The notes below the pieces were generated by a model. It had not been told where the DNA came from. It saw only the letters and a list, made by a program, of their open reading frames with translations, and searched no databases. Positions 1-12,976 of a stretch of 64,000 bases of DNA are shown here, piece after piece; within the stretch, counting starts at the first letter, position 1; the number at the start of each line of letters is the position of its first letter. The DNA comes from Amblyornis subalaris (Eukaryota > Chordata > Aves > Passeriformes > Ptilonorhynchidae), in contig JACAXG010000012.1 of the NCBI GenBank assembly GCA_018881555.1, forward strand, positions 5,692,087-5,756,086. The letters run 5' to 3'. Position numbers and translations under genes: made by a program.

Positions 1-3000
1 AGCTGAGCTGGTGGCTGCATTCAAAGCAAATATTTAGTCCTGTCAAATGAGAGGGGTAAATATAAGTGTATTAAAAATAAATATATTGCATACAATGCAG
101 AGGCTAATAAATACCAGCCTTATTATTTCTGTACTAACATGGTCTTGGAGAGCTGCTTCATGTTATTTGGTGTCTCGGTGATGTGGGGTGTGCTTTATGT
201 GGAGACATTCTCGCTGATCAGTGTTGACNGGTGATTGTTCCAAGTCTACAGCCAGGAAGGGAAGGAAGTAATAGAAAGCAAGACTGCAGGGCAGCCCAAG
301 CCATAGGCCAGGCGTGCACAGCCTCGTAAGGAAATCATCAACTGAATCAGGTCTGGTTCATGCTCTACTCCCTCCCTGCCTCTTGGGAGAAAAGGAAGCT
401 CTTCCAGGCTTAGTGGCACACCAATTCCTGCTCTGTACCAGCTCATTTGTGGCCACAGGTATTGCAGAAAATGAAACCAAGCTTCTTCCTTTCTTCACCT
501 TCATGTGTGAGAACCAGATTTGTGGCCTCGCAGTGGTGTTCTCCCTCACCTGCACCACAACAGGAGAGCTGCAGGGCTCTGGCTGAGGGGCTTTGCAGTG
601 GCTGGGTGCAGCTCTGAGCCACAGGGCAGCCCTGGCTGCACAGCTTCCCCAGGGCCCTGCCCGGGTCACCACCTTGCTGTAGGGGAGGAAGCTGCAGACC
701 ACAGCAGCTTCTACATTGAGCTCGTGGTCTTCTGCCCCTGGGATTTCATCTGCGTGGGCAAAAGCAAAAAAAGAAGGACTCCTGACCCCGGGATGAAGAG
801 TGAATTCCATCTTGCCTGCATTTTCCTCAGCAAAATCATCAGTGGATATTTAAGTGAAAGAAGGAAGACTTGTGCAGGCATCCTGAACTAAAACAGTTTC
901 AAAGGACAGTGACAGTAGCATGACTAAAATGAGATTTGACTCAGCCGTAAGCCGGCATTGTATTTCTGCAGCCTGGCTATAGCCAGGGAAACATGCATTT
1001 GACAACTTGGCACTGCTTTGCATGCAGTGTCCCTTTGACTTCTCCTTGGTGGCACCGCTTGCGTTTGTGTTGCACAGTAACTTCCAAAGCTGAACGACCG
1101 CTCCCTTTCTCTCACTAACCAACCCCGACTGAAAGTGGTTGCAGAAGGTCCCAGGACAACAGGAGAGATTGTTAGAGCACTGGTTTATGTAACAGAGCAC
1201 TTGCTCCAAAGGGAGAAGCAGGATAACAGCATGTACTGCTGCCTGGCCTTGCTGATGTCGATGAAAGTTGGACACATTCAAGTGTTCAACATGTTCAGCT
1301 TAGGTCACGGAGCAGATTGTGAACTTGGAAATTAATTTGCAGCACACGGGCTTTTGCTTTTTTAATCCTTAAAAAGAGAAGCCTGCTTCAGCTAGTCTCT
1401 CCCCATTTCTCTGTGTGCGTGTCTCTGGAGTGCAGTTATTACTGCCTCTGTTGCTGGGTAGAATAGATGGCATCCAACATACTAGCAACAATTTAGGGGA
1501 TCCTTGAAAAGAAAAACTGCCAGGAATAGATAGAAGAGGCACAGTATGAAATATATACATATCTTCTCCCCTCATGGTGATCACAGGTTCTACATCTAGA
1601 GGGATCTAAGATGTGGTGGGATCACATGCATGAATATAAATTCATAGTCTCATCTCTCTTTCGTTGTTGTTACTGCTCTTCCACAGCTAAGNTGTGGATG
1701 GCTCTATCTGTTTAAGTAGTGTTTCCAAGTATTGGGAAATATTTTGTAACTTTGTTGTCCAAGGTAAATATCACTTTAAACCATCCTAGATCATTACCAT
1801 AATAGCCTTTGGCAGTTAATGCTACAGGTGTGTATTGGCTGTGAGAAAAAAAAATACTTTGTTAGGTAATTGTTTCATGCAACCTGCTACATGAGCACTT
1901 CATTTTATGTCTTTCAGTTTTATACTGTGAGAAATACTGGATAATTGCAGCTGTTCTCTTTCTTGATCCCATTGATGATTTTATGTGTCATCGTTACTAT
2001 CAGCTCCTAGAAACCTCTTTTTTTGCAGGCTTGAAGGTCCTCATTTATGTAATCTCTGCTTGTATGGAAGATGCTCTGATTATTCTGGTCACCCTTGTCT
2101 GTACATTTTGTAATTCTGCTCCAGCTAATTTAAAAGAATGAGAGCTCCACGCTGTATGCAAAAGGTGAACTCACAATTCAATAGTGCTTTCTGGTTTGGT
2201 TGTTTTGCCTACTAGCTCAGAATGCTCTGCCTCTTTGACCATCATTGCTTAGCTAATGTCTTCATTTGTGTTCAGAAAGGCTGTGATCTCTTTTCTGAGG
2301 AATAGCTAATTTAACCTTTTATGTAGGTCTAACAAATGTGTCTTTCCCAATATCTGCTGCTTTATATTTATCAGCGCCAAATTAATCTTTGATCTTATCT
2401 CCCAGTTTTCAGTGTCATGAAACCCTTCATGACTCTTGGCAGTCAGTTTTAGTTTAGTCTGCCTTGAATATTGACTCTGTGTGTGTGCTGCATGCTCCGG
2501 GGGGGGAGGTAATAGCAAAAGTAATAGCAAAGTGCAGTGGACAGGTCTGTCTGCCAAGGAGTGATGGGTCCCCAAGGAAAAATTATCATCTGGCTTCTGA
2601 ATGGCACAAATGAAAGCAGCTGCCAACAGTTTTCATCAGTCTGGGCTTTGTCTCCCTCTACAGAACAAATGTCAGGTCATTATTTAAAGAGGAGCTCAGC
2701 GTGGGTAAATTTCCAGAGTGCTGAATGAGCTGTCATGCTGGAGATTAGTTTTCTAGGATATCATATAGGTAGACAGGGTGAATCACAAATCTTGTGGGAG
2801 ACCATTCCTCTGAACACAGCAATTGGATGTATCTCTGAAGGATATAGTTGGGTTGGAAATCTGCAGTCTAGTGTGCGTTCACAGCGCCAAGCAGCCATAG
2901 TGTGGCTGCAAATGCGGAAGTGATAAATGGGAGTGGAATGAAGCTGCTGCTGAGGTACAGTGGAGTGTGATGGCATTTCTTATACTGAGGAAGGCAGCTT

Positions 3001-3600
3001 CTTGCAAGTGCGGAAGTCTAGAGTTGTGTTTATGTATTCCAGCATTTTAAATACATGTGAAATTTGTGAAAATTTGCACCAAGCTGAGACTCTTGACTAC
3101 ATGCTAAATAAAGGTTACCAGTACTTACAGTTCCTAATTTTCAGGCAGTGGACTTAAAGTGACAGATAATTTTAAACTTGTAGTCGGTTTCTGAGGAGAA
3201 ATATTAATATACTTTATGCTTTTCTGCCATTACCTGGCCATTCCCTGTTAGCTGGGAAGCTAATGTGCTGCCATTTCACTGGAATGATCAATTATCACAT
3301 AAAAGCAACCTTTTTATTCTATTCACTGCTACGTGTTGCTGTTTTCAAATGACCTTTTTTTTTTTTAAGTAGGCACTTAATAAAGAACTAAAAACATTAA
3401 GGTAACAAGCTTCATTCATTGATTTAGTGGATATTTTACTGTAAAATTATCCGAATTATCTTTCTTAAATGGAAAATATTAGTGTCTGAACTATGCCATA
3501 AAGAAAAATTAAAGTTAGGACAAATCAAGACAAATGCTGGCCTTTCTAGTCCGGCTAATTTCCTACTCTTCCTTGAGGAAAAATAGTAAATACCGAGCCA
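1..3600. other. Non-coding AT-rich stretch with one GC-rich patch
   Basis: No reading frame here resembles a protein family I know. About 320-800 is richer in G+C than the surroundings and is open in more than one frame on both strands, which fits base composition rather than coding. A run of eight G lies near 2499-2506 and a T run near 3355-3366. Single N bases are at 229 and 1692. I see no transposon terminus. Intergenic or intronic DNA is the simplest reading. Confidence 0.6.
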
Positions 3601-3621
3601 GAGAAACAGCCAAACAAACCC

Positions 3622-3990
3622 GTGAGAAGTTTTCCCTCGAGCGCGCTTTCCCCGGCGCAGCTGTGGGGCGGGCCGGGCGCCGCGAGGTGGCGCTGCCGCA
3701 CCGGGCACGGCCGCGCCGGGGGCGCGCAGGGCGGGCGGGGGCGCGGGGCGCTGGGCCGGCAGCCTTCGGCCGCCGAGTCACACGGCCCGCGGGTGGCCTC
3801 CCGGGGCCGTACCCCCAAGCCCCGCAGTGCCGCCGTGTACGGGAGCGAGCGTCGGGCCCCTCTCGCCCGGCAGAGCAGCGGGGGAGACAGCGAGCCTACA
3901 CCGGCACCCGGGGTACCGGAGGGAGAGACCCCGCGGCCCGGCGCTTCCCCTGCCCGTGGGGATGGATGCCTGCGGGAGGGATTGCTGCCT
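3622..3990. promoter_or_regulatory. CpG island, probable promoter
   Basis: This is the only dense CpG cluster in the window. About 370 bases are strongly G+C-rich with CpG throughout, bounded sharply by AT-rich DNA. GC-box (Sp1-type) cores are visible at 3665-3672 and within 3729-3741. In vertebrates such islands usually mark promoters, often bidirectional, of genes or long non-coding RNAs. There is no clear TATA box, which is normal for this class. Reading frames are open on both strands across the island, as expected from composition, so they do not reveal direction. On the plus strand an ATG at 3962 has G at -3 and G at +4 and opens 60 codons ending at 4144, with cysteines clustered near its start; I do not recognise it and see no obvious splice donor. 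Island: confident. Promoter: likely. Product and direction: unknown. Confidence 0.75.
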
Positions 3991-4144
3991 GTGCTGCTCA
4001 ACAGCCACGGCGTTGCACTCTAAGGACAGACAATTCGCTTTAAAATGTATTCTTACCCCAAAACTGTTAAAAATTAGAAGCTGCAATAGATTAACTGAAA
4101 TAGCTGCTCCCAGCCCCATACTCCATCTCTCCCAAGTTCATTAA
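3962..4144 (+). other. Short reading frame at the 3' edge of the CpG island
   Basis: A 60-codon frame starts at an ATG in a good vertebrate initiation context (G at -3, G at +4) at the downstream edge of the island. Residues 4-12 hold five cysteines; the rest is unremarkable. The first half is in island-type sequence and the second half in AT-rich DNA. I recognise no family, and the length is within what chance provides. It could be the start of a first coding exon, an upstream ORF, or nothing. Confidence 0.12.
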
Positions 4145-7100
4145 GCTTCCTAAGCTCCACAAAGTTAAATAGCACTTACATTAAGTCCAACAGCCCTAGA
4201 GGAACACGAGGCGTTGGTGCACCGGCCGGTGCCTCTCAAGCTTGCTCATTCTCTCGAAGTGTCTCTTTTTTCTCAGACAGAAGGACCATATATTTAGATT
4301 AGTGGTGCTGCACTTAGATGCCACTGCTTCCAAAGAACAGGCTGTGAAAGAAAATAAACATGCAAGTTAAGAAGAGATATTTTCAACTATCTTCCAAGTC
4401 AAATCCTTGCAGATGGGTAGAGTTAGTCCAGATGGAGTAAAACATCATGCTCAGTTTCTATTTTCTTTATGAGATTAAATATTAGACTCCTGGCATCAAT
4501 AAGCTCTTTTTCCTCTTGTTATAGACCACATTCATTCATAAGTCCCACTAAAAGCAGGCCTTGCAGTCCACTGGTTTTCTGTCAGTAACAAAGGACTCTG
4601 ATGGTGCTGTTTCCTTTCCTCCTTTGCATGGTCTGTTCTGCTGCTCGGGCTTGGAGTTCATCCAAACCTGTGGCAGTTGTAGGGGACTACTGCTCTGTAA
4701 GCCAGCAAGGCTTTTCCAAGCTTTTGACTTATATTTGGCCACTTGAAGGATAGCCTCAACTAAACATTGTAAATCAGGTAAAGCTCACAGAGGTGACTTG
4801 TATCTTTCTCAGCCTTGCAGCTCCANTGATACACTTGTCTACTCAGCCATAGTGCACTAATGCTGTTCCTGTTTACCCCTCCGGCAGCAGTTCCCCAGTG
4901 TAACAAATGGAGTTGTGCTGGTCTGGCACTCTCTCTTTAAAAATGACGTATGGTTAAGTATTTTAAATTTACCAAATTGCTAATGATTTTCAAAGGCTTT
5001 AATTGAGTGATTATAGCAGCCATTGATTTTTCAGGCTTCAACCTACGCTATAATTCAGGTACTCTGCAAAGGAAGTCATGCACAATCAGATTTAACCATC
5101 ATTCACAGTGAGACCTGTGCAATTATCATTGCAAACGTCAGGTATTGTGTTTGCCTTATTAACTTAAATTAGGAACCTGTAGTGAAGCTGTGAAATAGCA
5201 GTTGTCTTAAGACGTTTCCTGTGGTAGGGTTTTTATTAAAGACATTTACATAGCCATAAACTGCAGAGGAGGATGTTTGATGCAAATTTATGAGATTTAT
5301 GTTTTGAATGTGTTATAGGTCAGCAAATGTGCTGGAAATCCTACAAAATTACTGCCACATCCTCAGATTGCATTGGGAGGAACTAGTACTGCCTGGTTAA
5401 AAATGACCAGGTTTTTTCCAATCAAGCCAGGATTCAGTTTGGAAGTTTGGCACAGGGCAGTACTGTGGGAGGTCCCATGGCACTATGCCCCCACCCTAAG
5501 CACTTCGTGAGCTATCTGCCCCATCCATCGCAGTGATGCTCCCTATAGGCAGTTGCTGCAACATGAGGGACCTTCTTGCTCACTCTCTCGGGGTGGTGGA
5601 CCTTCTACCTGCTGTTCAGTCCAGCTGGACTTTGGGAGCCTTAAAATTTCCAGTTAGAGGGGGAACTACAAAGAGAGGATGTACATTTCATGACCCAGCC
5701 CAATTTATTTCTATAACAGCAGTCATTCAGAACTAAGGAACATTTGCCACACAGTAATATAAAAACACTCACGAAATGAGAATCAAACAAGGTTATTTGA
5801 GAGCAATTTGAAAGTGTAATGACAAGCTGTTCCTTGGTGTTCAAGCCACACCTCTTCAGAAGGCAGTGGATGAGGTCTTTGCAGTGTCCTGGGACTCAAA
5901 CATTTGTGAAATGTGAAGCCCTGGAGACAGGAAGGTTTAAAATTCCCCAAGGCTACTACCTGCTCTGACCTGCTAGAGCTGACTTACTGTGAGGTACTGA
6001 CTGCCTCTTGGAATCTTAGATTATTTTTCATCCCAGACAACTGAGGGAGCTGAATTAGCTCTTTTCAGGTCTTGCCCCCACATTATTTTCGCCCTTAAGT
6101 TTACAGTAGTTCTTGCTTTCCCACTTTTGTTGCCCTACAACTGACTCTGACATTCCCAGCCATTTTCAGTGATGCATTGGGAAAGCNGCTTTGGGAGCTG
6201 CTTCTGCTGGTTTAAGAACAACCAATTTACTGCAGCAAGTGCCAAGCAGGCTGCAAGTACCAGATGAGTACACCTTCCTTGTGATGTTTGTACTATGCAC
6301 CAGTACAAAAGATTTTTCTCCCAAGACCATCCTTCCAAGCCTCGCTAATGTTCTCTGTTCCACCCACTTTAAACATTTTGAAAGAAGAGGTAATCCTCTT
6401 CAATTTATTATTATGAACTACTTGAATTCAGTCTTGAATTAATATAAGGTTAACACTCACGGTGGCTGAGTGATGGGGAAGCAGAAGTGGCTCCAGCTTA
6501 CGCTGGCTTGCAGAAGGTCCCTGGAGGCCATCACACTGGCAAGAGTTATTGCCTGAAGGGCAATTACATTGGCAAGCATCAGCTGGAACACCGTGCACCC
6601 TACTTTCTCACCTCATCATGCCAATTCATGCCGCCAGCTTTGTTCTGACACCCATCTTCTATCACAGGAGCAGGTGGCAAGGAGCCAGCTATGCTCAGCA
6701 TGGGGGCTCTGCTCCTCAGAGAGCTGGTAACTGTGGGCCAGCTCAGCCTCCGCTGTGGCTACAAAAATCCAACACAATGCAAAGGGCAGAAATAAACCCG
6801 CGCTGAATAAAATCCAAAAGCTTGGACAAGTCTAAAGAACTTCTCTGGTGAACAAGAGAACAAGACAGTGGGAGCAAAGAAAATAAAGCTGACGTGCTGG
6901 AGCTAGGCCTGACTGGTGGCAAATGAACAGATGGACAGCTCTACTCACCCTCCTCCTAGTGAGAGGGATGGTAATTCAACTGTGAGACAAAAGACGTGGA
7001 CAGGAAGGTGCAGATTTCCCCATCCTGGCTTCCATCCTGACACCTTCTGAAACAGCTACGATCCCACTGGGCCTTTATTGCTCTTATCCTGTTAGGGATG

Positions 7101-7300
7101 GGGTTGGGAGGCACACAAACCTCGACCTGGGTCGGAGTACTGTAGGATGGAGGCCACCAAGGGAGAGACCTTGCTGCCCAAACACTGGTCTCTGGATAAG
7201 CTTATCCTCTGGTCCCTGGCCAGGTGTCCCAGGCTCAACCTGAGCACCAGACAAGGACTAGGGTTAGGGATGAAGCTGGTTCTGGACCTATAGGATTATT
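3991..7300. other. Non-coding stretch downstream of the CpG island
   Basis: No coding exon is recognisable. A 14-bp perfect GC palindrome lies at 4219-4232. The part from about 4925 to 5400 is treated separately as a candidate regulatory element. About 6450-7260 is somewhat richer in G+C and lacks any recognised repeat. Single N bases are at 4826 and 6187. Confidence 0.55.
4925..5400. promoter_or_regulatory. Candidate conserved non-coding element (unverified)
   Basis: The stretch is AT-rich without being simple repeat, and it holds many homeodomain-type TAAT/ATTA cores, for example near 4980, 5000-5012, 5050, 5113 and 5158-5170. It also has a perfect POU octamer (ATGCAAAT) at about 5281-5288 and a CRE-like TGACGT core at about 4944. 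This texture is typical of developmental enhancers in avian gene deserts. It is inferred from motif density alone; AT-rich DNA yields TAAT often by chance. Confidence 0.2.
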
Positions 7301-10300
7301 ACACTTTTTATTTAATAAATTAATAAATTATGGGAGGACTGAAGTCCAAAATTGAGCAGACACAGAAAGTACCAGTAAATGAAAAACAGAAGCACCACAG
7401 CTCTCTTGTTGCAGACAAAATGCTACTTCTGCAGAGCTGAATTTTGGGCACCCTGTAATAGTGCCCAAAATGTACTTTCGTTCAGCCCCCCAAACCAAGA
7501 TATATTTGGAAAAATAAAATAAATAAAAATCAATACCACAGTTTAGTCGTCGTCCCTAAAAGTTTACACACTACTTACTGGCAATTTGCTTGCACTATAC
7601 ATATTTTTTAAATGCCTCCAGCATTAAGAAATGAATGCTCTTTTTTGGAGGAACTCCACTTTTGCTGAAAATATGGAGGAAAAAAAAAGAAATAAAACCA
7701 GAAAAAATATTTTTTTGATTTTACACGTATGTGAAGTGAATAGCCCAGATGTCTTCCATGAAAGAGTCAAACATCACATACCAGTTTTTCTGTTGGCCCT
7801 GCACCAGCTGCACCAAAGCCAACAGATACTGCACTGGTGCAGATGTGGGGAATCTGAGCCTACACTAAAGAAGAAACAACCATTCAACACATCAGGTATC
7901 ACACTGTTGAGTCACTCTGCCCCACACATTCCGTGGCTGCTACTGTGTGCTGAGGGCTAAGGACTGTACCTACAGAGAGCTGCAATTTCCAGCCCTCCAA
8001 CAGCCGACAAATGAACTACAGGCCAACCCAGCTCATTAAACCAGCAACAGCAAAACGAGCTGCTGTCTCCCTGCAAAGTGCTTTGCTACTTGCTTAAATT
8101 TAAATCAGTCCTAAACTGGGTCCCGTAAGCTCTTCGAGATGGGGACTCCACCTTCAGACTGGAAGGTGCTCTGCTCTTGTCAAACACCTGCAGTATTTCC
8201 TTTCCTTTTACATTGCTTTCTAGTGGTATCCAGTTGCATTCAATTACAAATAACCTNGGAAATCTGGCACAGGTAGATCTTCCTGACTAGTTACCAGGAA
8301 TGTCATAGTTAATATTACATTATCTCCACTCCTTTAACAGATAAGTCCATTATCTCCTGTCAGTGTCTGGTCAATTTTCCTCTCTACTGAATGCTTCCAT
8401 TTCATGATAGAGAGGCTCATGCCAGAGCAGGCATTTCTAGNGCCTTATTTATTACCTGTCTGTGGTGCTTAAGCTCTCATCATTTAGACTACATGACTTA
8501 TAAATGCACTGAAGATACATAGCGAAATAAGTTGTCTTTCTCTTCAAATACAAATCCTGTTATATTTCATTACTTCTATATTCATAATATTTATTTTTTC
8601 TTATTCAGACAGAGTCATGCCAGCAGTGCTTACTACTAGCAACAGAAATCATGTACATTTTTCTTTCCAGTCTTTAGCAGACTTATATCAAAACACAGCT
8701 ACACTTTTTTCTCTAGGCTGTGAGCTGCATATTTTTTTACAGCATCAAACATTACCGTGTGTTATACCTATAGCCTAGACAATTACTAGCAGCATGGTCT
8801 CCCCATCTATTGTCACTTCATTTATTCTCTATTACTTAAAAGTGGATTTGAATGTGTACCTGCAGCACATGTAGAGGCATGATTTCTCACTCTTGTTGAC
8901 CGGTGGGTGGAAAGTATATTCAGTGTCCACTCCCCTCACTCATCACTTCTAGGTATTGGGTAGCGAGTTCCAGTGGACAGCGATCAGTAATCCACACTAC
9001 AGCTACCTTTCGTTCACAAGTTTGCTCTTTTTCTTTCCTATTTGTCTGGGGACCACAGTGCCAGGCACTCCAGGCTCCAGTACACACTGCCAGCTACTGT
9101 AGTGACATACACAGAGATGCTCAGCACGAGGACATGAGGGAGAAGGTTTCCTCTGAATGCATGATTACAATTTAGTTAGGCTTCTCACAAAAAATTCACA
9201 CTCAGGACCTGTGTGTTCGGTTTGGGAAGGATAGTGCTGTAGGAGCTGAGGAGGTGGGAAAGGAAGCACACAGAAATTAGCAGCTGTTAAGGACTGCAAA
9301 TAGAAATCAGTGCAGTTACAGATTCTGGGAGAACTTCAAGACTAAGTCATTTGGATGAGAAACCTCAAATAATAAAGTAGCACCTGGGCCNTTGCCTAGA
9401 ATTTTGAGTACACTCTTTCACGAAGTTCATATTAATATGTATTTTTTTCTCAGTTCTGAATAATCTAGCTCCAAACAATCGATTTTATGTGAGGTCCTGC
9501 TCCAGCCTATTTTTTCAGATGCACTCACGCCAGCTAATCTGGGGAATGATCTGGTCATCTTAGGCTTTTGAAGTCAAATCTCCACACTCCTGAGCATGTC
9601 ATCTACCCCAGAGTCAATTCATTGCTAATTAGCACAAATCACAGGGGCATAACCTTTGGTAAATACTGCTGATGCACAGTGCATTTCAACACAGTATCTG
9701 GCATTGAGATGTGATTTCTTGAGAACATTGTTGTAAATATTCTTTTGCATGAGAGAAGCATAGCTAAGAAGAAAACCTTAGCTAATCCTGTTTTATGCCA
9801 CATGCCAGATTAAATATATCAACTGCTATCATACAGGATCCAGATGTAAATATGCTGTCAGCTTTAACGGTATTCTAAGTTTATATAAATATAAATGCTA
9901 TGGCTGAAATTTTCTCCTTCCCATGTTGGATTAACACATCAACAGCTGTAAAAGAATGTTTTCAACCATGCTACAGAATCTTATTACTAAAATAGTCTCC
10001 ATACATAATATCCAACAAAAAAAATTTTAAGCCTTGATTACTCTCTGCCTCTACTGCATACACATGAACAAATACTAGGCTTAACATTTCAGAATTTCCT
10101 TTTATCCCGAAACAGAATTAGGAGTTCCCATTTTTAAAGTCATGGAATAGAAAAAAACTACGAACTTTGGGAATAACAAAGGGAATTTTGTTGGGTACTG
10201 GGCTGAGAGAAGATCAGAATTTTTCATTTTGGTGTTGCCATTTGCATGTCTGCCTTCCAGAGCACCACCATGAGCATCTGAATGAGCAGCAAGAACAAAG

Positions 10301-12239
10301 CGTCTTCACCTGACCAAAAGCGCAGAGGGGATTTTTAATAATTTCCATGAAAGATAATATTGATGAACATCATGTGTTCTTGCAAAATTTTGGTTACATC
10401 AAACCTATATTTGTTCAATGAGGAAACAAGAATTAAGTTTTCTTCAGAAAGATAAAGCAGGTATCAGTTCACAGTACAGGGATGGCCAGGGGCCGATGTA
10501 AAATTGTACCCATAAACCCCACGGCTCTACTAAATTTTTCAGTAAATATGTATATCACCTTGTAGGGCGTTTCCTTTCACCACTGTTTTGTTCTCATCCA
10601 CAGCTATGTGAAACTAGAATCACTTCCTTCAAGCTGTTCTGNTTTAGATATTTTCATTTTTCTATGCATGAATTTCTGATTTCCTCTCTTTATGTTTTGC
10701 ATTTATCTACTTCTTTAATCCCGTTTATAGAGTCCTCCTTTCAGTCCTCCTTCAATTGCACTGGAGATTTATACCTCCTGCTATTTCAGTGGGGGAAAAC
10801 ATGTTCTTCTCTTATTCTATTGCAGTACTGATGTTGAATTTACAGTTACACTTTGGAGTAGGATGCTTTTCGTGGTTCCTTTTAGCCAAAAAGGAGAGTA
10901 TAATTTAAACCAGGAGGCAGTGGCAGGCCCTTGTCTGCTGTGCATTTGAGGGAACATTAGGCTTTGCTGAGGGAAAAAGACCCTCCTCATCTCTACCAAA
11001 TAAAACGTGCAAGAGTTTTATTGCCTTTATAGACTTTTCATGTCCAACCCACATCTTCACTCCTCAGANGATGGCTTGTGCTGCAGTGACCTCTCAGTCA
11101 TGATCTCTGATCTGTTCCCTACTGGGTGGAGCACAGCCCCAGCAAACAGCTTCAGGACATCTGAGCTCTCCCTGTGCATGAAGTTCCCTGGCGAGATCCA
11201 CCAGCACATCTCATACTTCCACTGAGCATTTACCAACTTGCTGCTGTCTACAAGGCAGTGAATAGCAGTCTCTTGGTGCTCTTTCGTAGGATCACCTTTT
11301 CATGGTGCAGCTCCCATTTTCAATATAAGCTATTTCAGCTTTTGGGTACAGCTGTTTGGGAAGGGTGCATTTTTTTTAAACCATATGTGTGAATAAAATC
11401 TGGGACAGTTGCATTTTGGGCCCCGAAGAAGACAAATCCTCTAATTATAAGACAATCTTCTTTGCCATGTTTGTCTGTCTGAACAAATTTGACTCTCAAA
11501 GCGCTGAAGATGCTCTCACACCTCCCTTCAGATTCAACATTTTGGTATCTCTAGCTATGCCATTGATGGCAAATCTCAGAGTATCCCGTTCTCACCCGAA
11601 CAACCTTTTACAGATAAGGCCTCATGCCATTTAATGCCCTACTTCCTTGACTTCTTTCATTCCATGATGGCAGCCCTGCAGCTGCCATGGCTGCTTGTAC
11701 CTATGCAAAAGTCCCATCCTAATTTAGAGGAAAAAGGATGCAGCATGCAAAGAGAAACTATTGTCAGCAAAATCTTTAAAAATTAAGCCCTTCTTGGCTC
11801 ACTGCATAGGCATATATATCAGGATTCTGCTCATTTCAGTAACCAGAGATATTTCTTACATGCTAAGTATTTGTGGCTGGGGCACACTGGCAATTATGAC
11901 AGTCATTAGCCACATACCAATATAACCACTACACATATATAGACTTTGGAAAAAAAAAAAAAAGAACATCTTAAGGCCAGAAGCTGCTGATTCTGAATTT
12001 GCTATTTGGACTAAGCTGACAAATAAGCACAGAAATGCCCCTCCCGAAGACCTGTCTGGAGATTTTCTTCTGGGCAACACAATCTGGTTATCTGGTTTTC
12101 TCTGTTGGCCCCAAGCCCTTTTCCATTGTCATCCTTATGTAAATCCATCCCGCAAAAGGAAAATTGTAACTCCACTTAGTCATGTGTAGGATCTCCTTCT
12201 GACCCCCACCTCACACAGCTTCACTATCCCTACATCTTT
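7301..12239. other. Featureless AT-rich non-coding stretch
   Basis: No gene, RNA or transposon end is recognised. Short TAAAT-type repetition occurs at about 7308-7329 and an A run at 11949-11962. Single N bases are at 8257, 8441, 9391, 10642 and 11069. Reading frames are short and composition-driven. Confidence 0.55.
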
Positions 12240-12580
12240 TTAAAGACAGAAAGAGGAAAAAGCCCCCTCTCAGCTTCCCCCTCCCCTTCCCCGTCAGTGC
12301 CCCAGTGAGACACAGAAGGGCAGCCCCAGCAGCCCTCTCGTGGCTGCGGCACCCTGGTGTGCAGTGGGCAGCACCACAGAGCGCCCAGGCCAGGGGCAGG
12401 ACGGAAGTGCCGAACCCAGGCTGGGTTAGGCTCTGGATGGCCGCAAAGTGCTTGGTATCCCTCTGGGAGGCTGCCGGCGCCCAAGGTCGTGCGCGGCTGC
12501 TCTCGTGCTGCCTTTGCCCTGGCCACAAACCCCCTGCTTTGTGTGCTGGTGGGGCTGCTCAGGCAGTTTCGTCTTAGAAA
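12240..12580. other. Minor GC/CpG-rich patch
   Basis: About 340 bases are clearly richer in G+C and CpG than their flanks; around 16 CpG can be counted, with the densest part at about 12470-12500. Frames of 90-120 codons run on both strands and are probably composition artefacts. It may be a weak CpG island, an exon, or a decayed GC-rich repeat. No splice sites or recognisable protein allow a choice. Confidence 0.3.
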
Positions 12581-12740
12581 CCAGGGAATCGAAAATAATC
12601 CTGCTACTTCATGGTTTGATATTGCTTGCCTGCATTTGCATATTTTCCTATGTATACCCCCTATAACCAGACAGAGTGTGACTTTCTTTTTAAATCGGTT
12701 TGTTGTAGATAAAAATTTTTAGTAGATGATAATTTGAATA

Positions 12741-12976
12741 GACTCATAGATACTCAGAACAGTTGGGGCTGGAAGGGGCCTCCAGAGCTGGTCCCATCCC
12801 ACCACTGGCTCAATTTGGGTCAGCCGGAGCCAGTTGTTGACTGCCCACCCACTTGAGCTTCGAGTATCTCCAGAGATGGGGATGCCACAACTTCTCTGGG
12901 TAACCTGTTCCCATGTTTGACCATCCTCACTAGATGAAGATTTTCTCTCGTGCTTAAATGGAATTTCGTGTGTTCA
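12741..12976 (-). mobile_element. CR1 LINE 3' fragment
   Basis: Read on the minus strand, this is the 3' end of an avian CR1 non-LTR retrotransposon. The conserved blocks are in the expected order: the segment for one item standing out in a line of text, the summary of damage (about 12880-12960), the 'sub-threshold' block around 12800-12880, and the terminal block rich in repeats of the tail motif at 12741-12760. In sequence terms the plus strand shows the landmark words tcatagat near 12745, ctggaaggggcctcc near 12769 and tctccagagatggggatgcc near 12868. CR1 copies are usually 5'-truncated by incomplete reverse transcription, as here. No intact reading frame remains. Confidence 0.85.

Noticed and set aside
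358..891. Overlapping 123- and 150-codon frames on opposite strands
   Set aside because: No recognisable motif, and the overlap fits GC-richer composition rather than a gene.
3534..4119. Five overlapping frames of 70-169 codons on both strands
   Set aside because: Openness on both strands is expected in GC-rich island sequence; no domain or splice support picks one.
7259..7270. Two telomere-like TTAGGG units
   Set aside because: Less than two full copies; far too short for an interstitial telomeric array.
8076..8092. miR-17-like seed caaagtgctt within a small inverted repeat
   Set aside because: The rest does not match the family and no precursor-length hairpin is visible.
8118..8180. Words resembling the conserved tail of old L2/MIR-type elements (gtaagctcttcgag)
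   Set aside because: Only about 25 bases look similar and no body is recognisable.
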